NCBI GenBank assembly: GCA_001661245.1
Contig: KV454018.1
Span: forward strand, 776,000 to 839,999
Direction: 5' to 3'
Length of the DNA: 64,000 nucleotides
Source of the DNA: Pachysolen tannophilus NRRL Y-2460
Lineage: Eukaryota; Ascomycota; Pichiomycetes; Alaninales; Pachysolenaceae
The notes under the pieces were generated by a model, which saw only the letters and a program-made list of their open reading frames with translations, was not told the origin of the DNA and did no database searches. The translations under genes were made by a program, and so were the position numbers. Of the stretch, positions 38,819 through 49,182 are shown piece by piece (position 1 is the first letter of the stretch; each line of letters starts with the position of its first letter).

Positions 38819-39682
38819 ATGTTTAGAAGTCGCTTGGCACTAGGTAGATCAGTTTTTGTTATTCGCAAAAATGTATGGCTGGTTAATCCTATTAGATTGA
38901 ATTCTACAGGTACATCATCATCATCATCATCATCATCATCTACTCCAGAGCCGAGGAAATTGACAGCAGCGCAGCAGAGGAAACAGAGAGACCAGTTGGC
39001 CAAGTCTTCTATTAAGGATGTTTTTGAACTTTTCATGCCTGGTCATGCTGATGAAACAGATACTATTGAAATTGATCCAACTCCAATATATGCAAATCCT
39101 AAATTATATTTAAATTTAACTACTCCACAACAACATTATATCTTGGAAGAACTAAACAATAAATATTTAAGAAAATCATGGAAAAAAATGCCTCAAGATG
39201 TTAAAAGATTTCATTATTTTTTAGCATATGGTAATTATGGACCAAGAGAATCTTTCCCAGAAACTAATTCTGATCAATTACAATTTGATATACCGTTTAA
39301 AATACCTAGTTTTATTACAACACAAAACCCTTCACCAACTACAATTATTAAGAGACTTCCTTATAATATAAACTATAAGAAATGTGGACCAGTGAGGCTA
39401 AAACAATTTGAAAAAGATTCTCGTATGGATATTGTTTCAAAAATCATATTATTTATAACTGCTTTGTTAACAGTATTAAATTTTAAAAGAGATCGGAAAA
39501 TTGTTAATACAAATAAGGTCCCAACTAATGAATATGAGAAATATATGGAAAGAATTCAAGAACAAGAAAGAATTATTTTTGAAAATGAAAAAAATCGCAA
39601 GTTAAATGAATTGAAAAATCAAAATGTAATAACCAACGAAACTACAAATGGTAGAAAATGGTATTATTTATGGATTAAATAG
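38819..39682 (+). CDS. GEP7: Gep7-like mitochondrial inner-membrane protein (COX IV-like)
   Basis: Predicted mitochondrial protein of 287 residues, the same length as S. cerevisiae Gep7 (YGL057C, genetic interactor of prohibitins). The N-terminus MFRSRLALGRSVFVIRKN is Arg-rich without acids, as expected for a presequence, followed by a Ser run. The central part (about 95-145) has the LxxRxxxxWxxL and YGNYGPRE pattern shared with cytochrome oxidase subunit IV (Cox5). A transmembrane segment lies at about 210-225 (IILFITALLTVLNF), and a charged helix ends the protein. The ATG at 38819 is used; the frame extends upstream only through a TTG. Adjacency to RAD6 and PKP2, as in S. cerevisiae, supports the call. 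The molecular function is unknown. Confidence 0.75.
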   Translation: MFRSRLALGRSVFVIRKNVWLVNPIRLNSTGTSSSSSSSSSTPEPRKLTAAQQRKQRDQLAKSSIKDVFELFMPGHADETDTIEIDPTPIYANPKLYLNLTTPQQHYILEELNNKYLRKSWKKMPQDVKRFHYFLAYGNYGPRESFPETNSDQLQFDIPFKIPSFITTQNPSPTTIIKRLPYNINYKKCGPVRLKQFEKDSRMDIVSKIILFITALLTVLNFKRDRKIVNTNKVPTNEYEKYMERIQEQERIIFENEKNRKLNELKNQNVITNETTNGRKWYYLWIK

Positions 39683-40016
39683 ATATTTGTATATAAACAC
39701 CATTTATTAATAAAATTAAAACAATGTAGAGACATACTTTATAAACTGCCAAAAAAAAAAAAAAGTAAAAGAAAATCCTTTAATGCCTTATATTAGTATG
39801 AAAATGTAACTTGATTAAACTAAATAAAAAGCAAATAGAACGAAAGAAACACAAACTAACAAGTAAACGATAACAATGTCATAAAAAAGATAATAGAAAA
39901 AGAAAAAAGATTAAAAAAGTTTTAATTTACCAACATCTTTTCTTCAACGATATGCTACAAAAAAAAAAATAAAATGTCAAAAGTTGTGCCCTTGCTCGAC
40001 ATTTTTCCAATTCGAA
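39683..40016. other. GEP7-RAD6 convergent 3' flanks
   Basis: About 330 bases of A-rich sequence between two stop codons. Nothing else is seen. Confidence 0.7.
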
Positions 40017-40612
40017 TTACTCTTCATCTTCCACATCTTCATCTTCACTGCTTAACTCATTATCTTCCCAAGATTTTTCAACCGTCAGTCTAACTTTCTT
40101 AATATATTGTGATCTATGGTCCTTATACAAATTTGCCGCTTCAACATTGGCGGGACTTGCAATATTTGGATCATTCAATAACGATTGAATTGATGTCAAT
40201 ATCGAGGCCACATCATAAGTTGGAGACCATCTGTTTTGTAAAATATCCAAACATAATTCACCAGAAGCGTAAACATTTGGATGAAACATTTCACTTATAA
40301 ATTTGACTGAAGGCGGTTTATTCGGATATTGTTCATCAAATTGTAAAACCAACCTAAATGTCCCATCTTCAAAAGGGGTATCTGCCGGTCCTATGATAAC
40401 AGCGTTCCATGTCATAACATTATCTGGTAACGGAGAAGCTGACACCCCACCAGGAGCATCTGATTGCATACGCTATTTAAAGCAAAAAAAAATTAAAGAA
40501 AAAATAAAAAGTCAGTAATAAAATTCTAAAATCCAGAAATTTTCTACCAAATCATTGAGTATATACTTACTTTGAAATCACGCATAAGTCGTCTTCTAGC
40601 TGGAGTTGACAT
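40017..40612 (-). CDS. RAD6: Rad6 ubiquitin-conjugating enzyme E2 (one intron)
   Basis: E2 that ubiquitinates PCNA (with Rad18), histone H2B (with Bre1) and N-degron substrates (with Ubr1). Exon 1 is 40612-40571 ([14 protein letters not shown]) and exon 2 is 40472-40017, giving 165 residues. The active-site cysteine is Cys88, in [24 protein letters not shown] and FHPNVYASG flank it. The acidic C-terminal tail needed for H2B work is present but short ([11 protein letters not shown]). Without exon 1 the frame would start at MQSDAPGG and miss the helix that binds Rad18 and Ubr1, so the splice is required. It lies between GEP7 and PKP2 as in S. cerevisiae, though in a different orientation. A CTG codon at 40086 replaces a usual Glu. 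Confidence 0.97.
40473..40570 (-). other. RAD6: RAD6 intron
   Basis: A 98-base intron with donor GTAAGT at 40570, branch point variant TACTGAC at 40517-40511, and acceptor AATAG ending at 40473. Phase 0 between Lys14 and Arg15. Confidence 0.92.
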
Positions 40613-41443
40613 CTTTTTAATATGTATCTAATCAATCTATAGTAATGATTTTCTGTGCTTGATATTTATTTTTTCAAAATATCGTAAACCTTTCTGTTTC
40701 CTTTAAAACAAAACTAATAAATCCAAATACTTCTAGATAACTTTGTTACCATATCAATTTTTTCCCAATAGACAAGAAACAAAAGCCAAAAAAGAGAAGA
40801 AAAAAGAAAAGAAAAAGAAAGAAAAAAAAGACAAGATTCCTTTTATCTTATTAACAAATTACTAATCTTAAAAACACAAGAATAAAATATATACGATATT
40901 GGACTTTCAAACCAAATTGATTTGAACATATTGATTAAAATTAGATGGCAAAAAGATGTAACATTTTCTTCTCCTTCCAAGGAAACCAAAACGGAAATAC
41001 ATTTTTGTGTTATTCTCCTATACGGAGAACGTAAAAAAGAAAAAATTACAATTTCTCCATCGGCTTTTCCGGAGAAGTAGAAGGAGAAATGAAAGGAAAA
41101 GTTTTTCCTCAAAAAGTTCTCCTTTCTATTTTCTTTTCCTTTTCCGTTTCCGTTTCCGTTTCAGCCGTCTGCTGATCTTCTCCGTTCTCCGTGAGTAGTC
41201 TCTTGATCTTTAAGCAGCAGGAGACGAAGACGCACACCGTGATGGGTTTAAGTGATTGATTTGACTTGATTTGATTAATTAATTGAGCCAAGAAGATAAA
41301 GGTTTCAAGATAGCAAGGTGATGTTGTGAAATAGTTTCTGTGAGATTAGTATATAGTATATAGTTTATAATAGTTATGGTAATTGTTGAAATAAAAGAAA
41401 AACAATAGTTGGTTGGAAGTACTGATAAGGAAGACATTATTTA
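40613..41443. other. Divergent RAD6-PKP2 promoter region
   Basis: About 830 bases. Purine-rich near RAD6; at 41013-41195 there is a set of CGGAG/CTCCG sequences, an imperfect dyad, and a TTTCCG hexamer run (about 41141-41161). No gene is seen; short open frames on both strands are not conserved-looking. Confidence 0.6.
41141..41161. repeat. TTTCCG hexamer repeat
   Basis: Three to four copies of TTTCCG in direct repeat in the RAD6-PKP2 promoter region. Confidence 0.75.
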
Positions 41444-42877
41444 ATGTTGATGTATACTAGTGAAATTGAAGGTTTAATACCTCGTATTAGAGGAATAAGT
41501 TTAAAGTTGAAGAAATTGAAAATATATAAATGTTATAGCAGTATTAGTTATCAAAAGATTAGTACACTGCAGTTGGTTGAGAATATCGAGACTTTAGCTC
41601 CTCAAATTGATAATAATTCTCAACATTTCCATCAAAATGAAATATTATTATCATATGTGAATCAATATAAAGCACATCCTGTTACTTTGAAGCAGCTAGC
41701 TGGTTTTGGTAAGAAATTGAGTGAAAGTAAAATTATTAGTTCTGCTAATTTTGTTAGGTCTGAAATTCCAATAAGGTTAGGTTTAAAATTACAAGAATTT
41801 CAATTATTACCATTTGAAGTTATTAATAATTATCATATTTCACAAATTTATGATTCTTATTATAAATCTTTTAATCTTTTCAGGAAATATCCCAAGATTG
41901 AAACTTTACAAGAGAATGATAAATTTGTTGAATTTTTAAAAGAACTTTTAGATGATCATTTACTGATTTTACCTCATCTTGTTATGGGTGCTTTAGAAAT
42001 TAGTATATCAAAAAGTTTAAAACAAGAAAAATTGGATGAATTCATGTCTACTGTATTAAGGTCTAGAATAAGTAGAAGAGTTATTGTTGAGGAACATATT
42101 TCATTAACACATAGTTTTCTTAAAAACCCAAATGCTACAAAATCAAATGATTATATTGGTGATGTTTTCCATCAATGTTCTGCAATGGAAACTTTACAAA
42201 AATCTGCAAATGCAACTAGAAATTATTTACAAACTTTATATCCTGATTTACAAATGCCAGAATTAATTATAAAATCTAAGAATGAAAATGGAGCAGATTT
42301 TAAATTCCCATTTATGTTAAGCCATTTACATTATATCTTTGGTGAAATTTTTAGAAATTCTTTTAAATCAACAATTGAATTTCACCTTAAAAAAAATTCC
42401 AACAATAATGATGGAAAAATTATTCCACCTCCTCCAATTGTTGTTACAATGATGCAAAATAAAGACAAAATAGTATTCAGATTTAGTGATAAAGGTGGAG
42501 GAACTGATAGTACTCGTCTTTCTAAAATTTGGTCTTTTGGTAAAGATCCAATATTAGCAAGCGAATCTTTACTGAATTATCATGATTTAATTCAAAAATC
42601 AAAATTACTTGAAATTAATCATGAAAATGGTTTAGCACAGGTGCTAACACCAACTCCTTTAGAAAATAATAACTATACAAAATCAACACTTAGCGATTTG
42701 ATAAAGAGACCTTTCAGAAGTAGATTAGGTATAAGTTTACCCATTTGTAAAGTCTACGTCGATTACTGGAACGGTGATCTCAAAATGTACTCCTTACGTG
42801 GCTCAGGAACTGATACTTATCTATCCTTAAGAAAACTAGACTCAGATCAATCAGTCCTCCAGTTGGATAGAGCATAA
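41444..42877 (+). CDS. PKP2: Mitochondrial pyruvate dehydrogenase kinase, Pkp2-like
   Basis: GHKL-type protein kinase (477 residues) of the mitochondrial PDK/BCKDK family, which phosphorylates and switches off E1-alpha of pyruvate dehydrogenase. A helical N-terminal domain (about 60-250) includes KQLAGFGKKL, VRSEIPIRLGLKLQEFQLLP and RSRISRRVIVEEHISL. The ATP-binding domain has an N-box (FGEIFRNSFKST, about 305), a G1 box (FSDKGGGTDS) and a G2-type end (RLGISLPICKVYVDYW, then GSGTDTYLSL). The N-terminal region is Lys-rich, consistent with a mitochondrial presequence. The neighbour RAD6 and nearby YBP gene match the YGL058W-YGL060W order, so I prefer Pkp2 over Pkp1. Confidence 0.9.
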   Translation: MLMYTSEIEGLIPRIRGISLKLKKLKIYKCYSSISYQKISTLQLVENIETLAPQIDNNSQHFHQNEILLSYVNQYKAHPVTLKQLAGFGKKLSESKIISSANFVRSEIPIRLGLKLQEFQLLPFEVINNYHISQIYDSYYKSFNLFRKYPKIETLQENDKFVEFLKELLDDHLLILPHLVMGALEISISKSLKQEKLDEFMSTVLRSRISRRVIVEEHISLTHSFLKNPNATKSNDYIGDVFHQCSAMETLQKSANATRNYLQTLYPDLQMPELIIKSKNENGADFKFPFMLSHLHYIFGEIFRNSFKSTIEFHLKKNSNNNDGKIIPPPPIVVTMMQNKDKIVFRFSDKGGGTDSTRLSKIWSFGKDPILASESLLNYHDLIQKSKLLEINHENGLAQVLTPTPLENNNYTKSTLSDLIKRPFRSRLGISLPICKVYVDYWNGDLKMYSLRGSGTDTYLSLRKLDSDQSVLQLDRA

Positions 42878-43153
42878 ATATAAGTACATTCAATGGTATA
42901 TCTTTGAACACTTTTTTTGGCTGTTTTTTGGCGTTTTTGAAAATGTTTTGATACAAAAAAATGCTGCGAAATTTTGGTCGCTGTTTTCTTCAAGTGAAAA
43001 AATTGGTAAATTAAACCAATGAAAACACTAAATTTATATACATTCATTTATATTATATATTATATACTATATTTAATAAGAATATATTTATTAATCCATT
43101 AATCGATCCATCCATTTTGGTTTGGTAATTGAAGAATCAATAGAGGATTCTTT

Positions 43154-45429
43154 ATGTCTGATCAAAAGAGTATGTATAAACTTATAATGATTTGGTTTGG
43201 TTTGATTTATTTTTTTATTTTTTTTTTTTTGTATTTAAACGTTTAGTCAAATAGTATGGTAAGGTACTAACAAAAATTGTTCAATTGGAAGATATATCAG
43301 TAGTGTCTTTATTGACGTCTAATAACTCGAATTTGACATCAAATAATGGTCAGTCGGTCGAGGGAAATTCACAAAACCCACGTTGGAATTCGGGTAATAA
43401 TAATAGTAATGGAAATGGAAATGGAAATGGTAGTATGAGCCCAGCAACTGTTAATACTACACCATCATCAACTTATCACGGGAATTTTTATAATCCGATA
43501 AATGATACGGTGACTCCGTCACCAGCACCTATGCCTGTTTCTTTACCTCTGCCTGTCTTGGGGAGTACTGCTAATAATATTGGTGAAAGTGTTTCTGGGA
43601 GAAAACAAACAGTGGTTAAAAATAAAAATAACGAAATAGTTGTATTAGATGATGATACATCTGTCAATAGTGAAGATGATTTGATTATAGTGAGTGAAAG
43701 TGGTACTCCTAATGGTGGTAAGAGGACAATCCTGGTGCCGCTGAAGTTGAAACAAGGTACTCAATTAGATTCAACTAGTAAAAATATTGGAATTGGAAGT
43801 GAAAGCTCAGATCGAGCTATAGGAGCAAAATCTACAAGAGTTTCATTAACTTCTTTAATGAATAGTGATGAAGATGCTATAAAACATACTAATAACAAGC
43901 CAAAAACAACTCTGACAAAAAATTCAACAACAACAAAAACTACTACAAGTACTGGTAGTACTAGTGCAGCATTAAAAAAATCTTCAACTTCAAAAGATAC
44001 AAAGGAAAAAGATCAAAAGACAACTAGAAGACCTAGAAAAAGGAAAGAAGTACAATCACAGGATCAAAACTTGAATAATACAATTATAATTGATGGTAAA
44101 CCAGTGGTGGTAGGTGGTAATACCAAATCAGCACCAAATAAAATAAATGATGAAAGTATACTGCCACCACCAAAGAAGAAAACTAAAATTGATACTAAAC
44201 CAAAATCAACCACTCCATTAATAAAGAAAGACCTGAAAAATATAAAAGACTCAAAGGACTCAAAGGACTCAAAAGAATTAAAAGAAAATATCACAACATC
44301 ATCGTCAACAACAGGTTCAGTACATACAACTATACCAACGCCAGTTGCACCATCTTTAACTGCATCGAAAAAAGATTATAATCTGAGTTCTAAAAACAAT
44401 ACCCAACAACTGCATCCAAAGACATCTTCAGTAACCTCCTCAAAAGTCAAGAAAAATGATAGCCCTTTAAATATTCCATCAAAAGCAATTAAAAGAGGTC
44501 CTAAACCGAAAAATTCAAAACCAATAGTGGCACCTCCATTACCTCCCCCAACTCCTGAGGCCCCAGTATCAAAACCAATAATCACTCTTCCTCCTCCAAA
44601 ATTATCGGATATATCTAAGTCGCCATCAAAAAAGATGAACACAGAGGAAGATTTTGAGAAAGATGAAGAAGTAGATCCATTAGATCCATTAGCTTCCAAA
44701 AAGAAAAAATCTTTAGAGCAAAAAGTTGAAGAACCTATTGTTTCCTTGAATATTCCATTAACATCTCTGGATCAACCTCCTGGTTCAGCTCAACTAGTTT
44801 TCAATGTCATGAAACTATGTGAAGATAAATACGGATGGAAAGCAATGCATCCAAACGCAAAATATGCTATGGACGATCTAAACGAAGAAGAAGAAGATGA
44901 TGATATTGAAGAGGTTGAGAATGATGATCTGGCACCAATATACGATAACAAGGAAAAGGAAAAAGAAAACGAGAAGGAAAACGAAAAAGTAAAACCTAAA
45001 AGGAAGGAGTTATCATTTGAGGCAAGAATGAACAGAAAAATTGGAAAGTACGATTACGAAGACCCTTTCATAGATGACGCTGAATTGCTTTGGGATAAGC
45101 AAAATGTTTCCACGAAAGACGGGTTTTTTGTTTATTATGGACCATTGATTGAAGAGGGACAGAATGCAAGAATTGAAAAACTTGATAATAATAAAAGAAG
45201 TAATAATCATCAACTGAATCATAGCCATAGTTCAAGTAATAAACCGAACAGTGGTTCTTCAGTTTCAGTACAAAGAAAGAAACCGACTTCTTCCGTAAAT
45301 AATAATGGTAATAATAGTAATAATAGTGGTAACAACAGACCCAAACTATTACCTTTACAACCAAAATCTAGAACTACAACACCTATTTCAAATGGTCACC
45401 AGTCGGTTAGCTCTACCCCAAAAGCTTGA
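43154..45429 (+). CDS. HPC2: Hpc2 subunit of the HIR histone chaperone complex (one intron)
   Basis: Ubinuclein-type subunit of HIR, which deposits H3-H4 and represses histone genes outside S phase. A 16-base exon 1 (43154-43169, MSDQK plus one base) is spliced to 43292 or 43301, giving 717 or 714 residues. The frame has no ATG near its 5' end without this splice, and S. cerevisiae HPC2 (starting MDQK) has an intron in the same place. The HRD/HUN domain that contacts H3.3-H4 lies about 120 residues from the C-terminus: KIGKYDYEDPFIDDAELLW and TKDGFFVYYGPLIEEG. Before it comes a segment like VPLYQAD in S. cerevisiae, here IPLTS-CTG-D. The remainder is disordered, Ser/Thr/Lys/Asn-rich. Confidence 0.92.
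43170..43291 (+). other. HPC2: HPC2 intron
   Basis: Donor GTATGT at 43170, branch point TACTAAC at 43265-43271. Two acceptors are possible: GAAG ending at 43291 (21 bases from the branch A) or TCAG ending at 43300 (30 bases). Both keep the frame. Coordinates are given for the first. Confidence 0.85.
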
Positions 45430-45670
45430 AATTTTTAATGCTGATTTCATGATTAAATTTTTATCGTTGTTATTATTTGTTTTCACGAATAAATAATAGT
45501 GTTGATGAAGAAAAGAAGAGATAAAAAATACACTCATTATGAATTCTATTAATAAAAAATCAAAAGAATATAGAATTAAGTTTACATGTAGATAACTATA
45601 TTATTAATTAGTATATGATTAAAACTGAAAACAAAGGGGAAAAGAAAAAAAAAAAAAAAAAAAAAATAAC

Positions 45671-47764
45671 TTATTTCTTTTTTAATGTTTCAAGAGCAAC
45701 TGGTATAAATTCTAGCTGATAGTTGGGTTTATCTTTATGATCAGCGCTCTTTTCGTATTTGGAATAATTTTCTTCTACTTTTGTGATGATCTTGTCTATT
45801 TGGTCCTGGTTTTTAATTTTAGATTTAATCACAATCAATAAATTTAAATAAGAAAGTAATATAGGAACCTGATCTTGATCAATTTTTTCATCTTTAGTAA
45901 AAGTCAAATCAATAGATTTGTCTGTTAAATTCAAAATATCAGAAGATCTTTCAGGAGTTAGTTTGATGTAAGTAGGTAATTCCCTAGACGGTAAAGATGG
46001 AGGTTTTGAAGGCATCTCTTTATCTTCTTTGCCATTGATTTGTAGACTATTGATAGCGTTCTCCAAGCTTTTATTAGCGCTAGACGGAGGTGAGTCAAAA
46101 ATTTTCTGTCTTATTAACAAATCTTTCAAAATTCCAATCAATGCTGCCTTCGCATTGTCATATGGGCATACCTCTAGTGAGTCTTTAATAAAATCATAAC
46201 TTATATCTTCTTTAGATAATGCCAAAATTTTCGTGACCAATGTATATATTATCATCCTAACAGCCGGATTATCACTCGCAGTGAGCCTTGAAATCAACAA
46301 TTGAAGATACAAGTTAGTATAAATTTTATCAACTTGAGCTATTGAAGAACTTGTTAAAGTCCTATCAAAATGCTTTTCATAGTGGATTGAATACCATGAC
46401 CAGAAAAATAAAGCATCTGAAGTGCTTTTGAAGTTTAGAGACGAATCTATGATAGCCGGAATAGATTTTCTTAAGAAAAATTTAATCATATCATGAGGCC
46501 TTATATTCAAAATTCTACTTTCATAACTTTTATCCAATGTAACTTGCAGTGTTAACAAAAGCATTATACCTTCTTTTGAAAGCGTAATAGATGCCTTTTT
46601 AGCCTTTTGAGATTTATTAAAATCACTAATGACTAGTGAATATATTTCTTCACTTAGAGGGTCTAATTCCTTCTTTTCATCTATTACAACATTATCATTA
46701 AATAATGCTGCTGATTCACGTATATCTTCAAAAAATAATTCTTCCAAATTCAAATCTAAGGACCAAGCTAATTGTGCACATCTTAACATCAAGCCTTCAT
46801 AATTATCATCAGCGCTAATGTCAAAGTGAGAGAAATTTAAATACAGTTCTGGTATTCTAAATTTTGAATTTGGTTTATGTAATTTTTGTGAATAAAAATT
46901 ATAAGTCCAATTCATTGCAAATTTTGATATTAAAATTGGAATACCATTTGTCAAGAAACTAGTCAACAACACTCTTTGTAAGTATTCCTCATCTTCTTTG
47001 ATTTTTATCAATTGTTCCTGGGACAATTCAGATGTGTTAGAAGAAGGAGATTTTGGAGGTGAATAATCCCTTATAAATGTATAAAATCTTCTGAATACAA
47101 ACAAATTTGTAGCCGAAGATACAAAAGGTTGATTAACTATTAAAAAATTTGTAAAAGAAACAATTGCACTTGATAAGAATCTTGAAGGGTAATTCGTAGT
47201 AATTTTCTTTAAGGAAGAATTCAATAATTCAATTAATGCATGGAACAGTATCTTGAAAAAATACTCTTGGTCCTCATTGATAAAACCTTTCTCATCAGGT
47301 TGCAAAGTTAACTTGGAAATGAGTTCACAACTCTTCAAGAGCAATTCTTTTGAATTACCATATTCCGATAACAATTTGAAAATCTGAATGATTATTACAA
47401 TAGATTCATTTCCTTGTAACCTAATAGTCCGTTGTAAATTTCCAAATAAAAACTTTATCAACAAATCTGGTAAATCCCAACCAATCTCATATATTATATC
47501 ATGATTTTCTTCTAAAATCTTTTCAAGAGCATTCAAAATCATAAGCTTCTCTTCTTGATCAAATCTTGAAATATCTGTTAAATAAACATCTATCAATGTC
47601 GCATAGGATAAATAATCTTTGGTCTCTTTTAATTCAACCAACGACAGGTTTAAATTCTCAACAATTGTAACAGCAGAAATACCATCTTGGCTAACCTCTG
47701 CCTCTGATCCGGCTTCCTCTATCTTGGAATTCGTCTCTAACATTATATCCTTTGTATCAGACAT
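45671..47764 (-). CDS. YBP1: Ybp1/Ybp2 family protein (YAP-binding / kinetochore)
   Basis: Member of the Ybp2/glomulin-like family (697 residues). S. cerevisiae Ybp1 protects and helps activate Yap1 in peroxide stress and Ybp2 works at kinetochores. The single gene here stands for both, since it sits between HPC2 and ATG12 (as YBP1) and close to PKP2 and RAD6 (as YBP2). Visible family features are an all-helical, repeat-like fold, the motif YEIGWDLPDLLIKFLFGN near residue 100, and a C-terminal region with PTYIKLTPERSSDILNLTD. There is no signal peptide or transmembrane segment. Start ATG at 47764. Which of the two roles dominates cannot be told from sequence. Confidence 0.85.
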   Translation of the reverse strand: MSDTKDIMLETNSKIEEAGSEAEVSQDGISAVTIVENLNLSLVELKETKDYLSYATLIDVYLTDISRFDQEEKLMILNALEKILEENHDIIYEIGWDLPDLLIKFLFGNLQRTIRLQGNESIVIIIQIFKLLSEYGNSKELLLKSCELISKLTLQPDEKGFINEDQEYFFKILFHALIELLNSSLKKITTNYPSRFLSSAIVSFTNFLIVNQPFVSSATNLFVFRRFYTFIRDYSPPKSPSSNTSELSQEQLIKIKEDEEYLQRVLLTSFLTNGIPILISKFAMNWTYNFYSQKLHKPNSKFRIPELYLNFSHFDISADDNYEGLMLRCAQLAWSLDLNLEELFFEDIRESAALFNDNVVIDEKKELDPLSEEIYSLVISDFNKSQKAKKASITLSKEGIMLLLTLQVTLDKSYESRILNIRPHDMIKFFLRKSIPAIIDSSLNFKSTSDALFFWSWYSIHYEKHFDRTLTSSSIAQVDKIYTNLYLQLLISRLTASDNPAVRMIIYTLVTKILALSKEDISYDFIKDSLEVCPYDNAKAALIGILKDLLIRQKIFDSPPSSANKSLENAINSLQINGKEDKEMPSKPPSLPSRELPTYIKLTPERSSDILNLTDKSIDLTFTKDEKIDQDQVPILLSYLNLLIVIKSKIKNQDQIDKIITKVEENYSKYEKSADHKDKPNYQLEFIPVALETLKKK

Positions 47765-47913
47765 GTTTTTATTAAAAATATCAAATAATTGGTTAAAAAT
47801 ACCAATTTTTTGTATATTTCAATTTTTTAAATATTTTAAAAATATTTTCAATTTATAAATTTAACCATCAATTAATTGTATCAATAAATTACAACAACAA
47901 GATAAAAACAAGA

Positions 47914-48749
47914 ATGGATCCACCTCTTTCAGATGATGATGACGATAATGAGTCTTCTTCTTCCTATTCGGAATATAGTTCATTGAACAACTCAGCTAAT
48001 GTGCTGAACTTGAAACTTCAAGGAGAGGAAAGGCAACCGGAAGATGAAGGGAAGCGCGATGAGGCAAATGTGGAGGGAAACAAAGCTGATGAAGGACACA
48101 TTGTAAAGACAAAACCAAGGGAAAATATAGATGAAGGAGAAGAAGAAGTACAAGAACCGAAACTTGAAGCTGAAGCTGAAGAAGAAACAGATTCCAAACA
48201 CATGTCTCCTAAACTTACATTGAACGATAATAGTAGTAAAGAGCTGGATTTAAATAGTGAACGAGATGATATAAAGTTTAAAGTCCCGCTATCCACATCT
48301 ATTATGTTAACGAGATTAGATGCTAATACCAATGATATTGTTGAAAGAATTGCAAAACCAAGAACAGATAAAGTCACAATAAGATTCCAACCAATAGGTT
48401 CTCTGCCTCAGATGAAACCAAAAATTTTTAAGATATCAGCTTCACAACATTTCCAAACATTAATAAAGTTTTTAGATAAGAAACTAACAAAGAAAATCAC
48501 CGATGTTAATGCCAAATCAATAAATCCTTTCACTGGTGGAAGGATTTTCTGTTATATCCATAATTCGTTCAGTCCTGGGCCTGACGAGATTATTGGAAAT
48601 TTATTCGATGTAAGTTATATATTTTTCTTTTATGAAAGTTATTAGGCTCTCCATATTTGTTCATACTAACAAACCTGATTCTATTATAGAATTTTGCTTC
48701 AAATAACGAATTAGTCGTTTCCTATTGTGATACAGTAGCTTTTAGATAA
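47914..48749 (+). CDS. ATG12: Atg12 ubiquitin-like autophagy protein without C-terminal Gly (one intron)
   Basis: Ubiquitin-fold protein that pairs with Atg5 (and Atg16) to act as the E3-like factor for Atg8 lipidation. Exon 1 is 47914-48609 and exon 2 is 48690-48749, giving 251 residues. Residues 1-145 are acidic and disordered. The ubiquitin fold (about 150-251) has VTIRFQPIGSLPQMKPKIF, KISASQHFQTLIKFLDKKL, YIHNSFSPGPDEIIGNLFD and, from exon 2, NFASNNELVVSYCDTVAFR. The alignment to S. cerevisiae (NDELIVSYCASVAFG) is gapless at the end, so the usual terminal Gly is Arg, encoded AGA before TAA. Reading through the intron instead also gives no Gly. It follows HPC2 and YBP as in S. cerevisiae YBR215W-YBR217W. 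Confidence 0.93.
48610..48689 (+). other. ATG12: ATG12 intron
   Basis: An 80-base intron: donor GTAAGT at 48610, branch point TACTAAC at 48664-48670, acceptor TATAG ending at 48689. Phase 0. Confidence 0.93.
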
Positions 48750-49182
48750 AAAGTTTATATCAAATTCAATTCCTTACTTATACAAAACGTAGAGTTTTTC
48801 TTAACAACTATACAACATCTATATATCTATCAATCACTATAGATATTTTTTTTTTTTTTTTTTTTATTTTTTAATTTGGAAATTGGATTATTGGATTATT
48901 TGATTAATGTTATCTTTCTTTTTTTTCTTTTTCTTTTTTTTATTTATATATATATATATATATATCTTTTCTTTTTGTCTACAATATAATTGAAATATTA
49001 AAAAAGAAAGGAAATAACTAAACTCCAAAGACAAGGCAAATAAACCATATGACAATTATATATTGTTTGGTTTTCAATAAGATCCTTTCCATAACAACAC
49101 CTCAAAGAAAAAAGAAAAGAAAAAAAAAAATTAATTGTAAGAACAGTAAATAAAAATATAAATAAAATGTAATTTGTTCAAA
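48750..49182. other. ATG12-MPM1 convergent 3' flanks
   Basis: About 430 bases, T-rich on the left and A-rich on the right, with a TA run at 48948-48965. Nothing else is seen. Confidence 0.7.

Noticed and set aside
48690-48749. Idea that the ATG12 end is simply mis-spliced and a Gly lies elsewhere
   Set aside because: The acceptor at 48689 gives a gapless match to the conserved terminal strand, with stop directly after AFR. The unspliced frame also ends without Gly.
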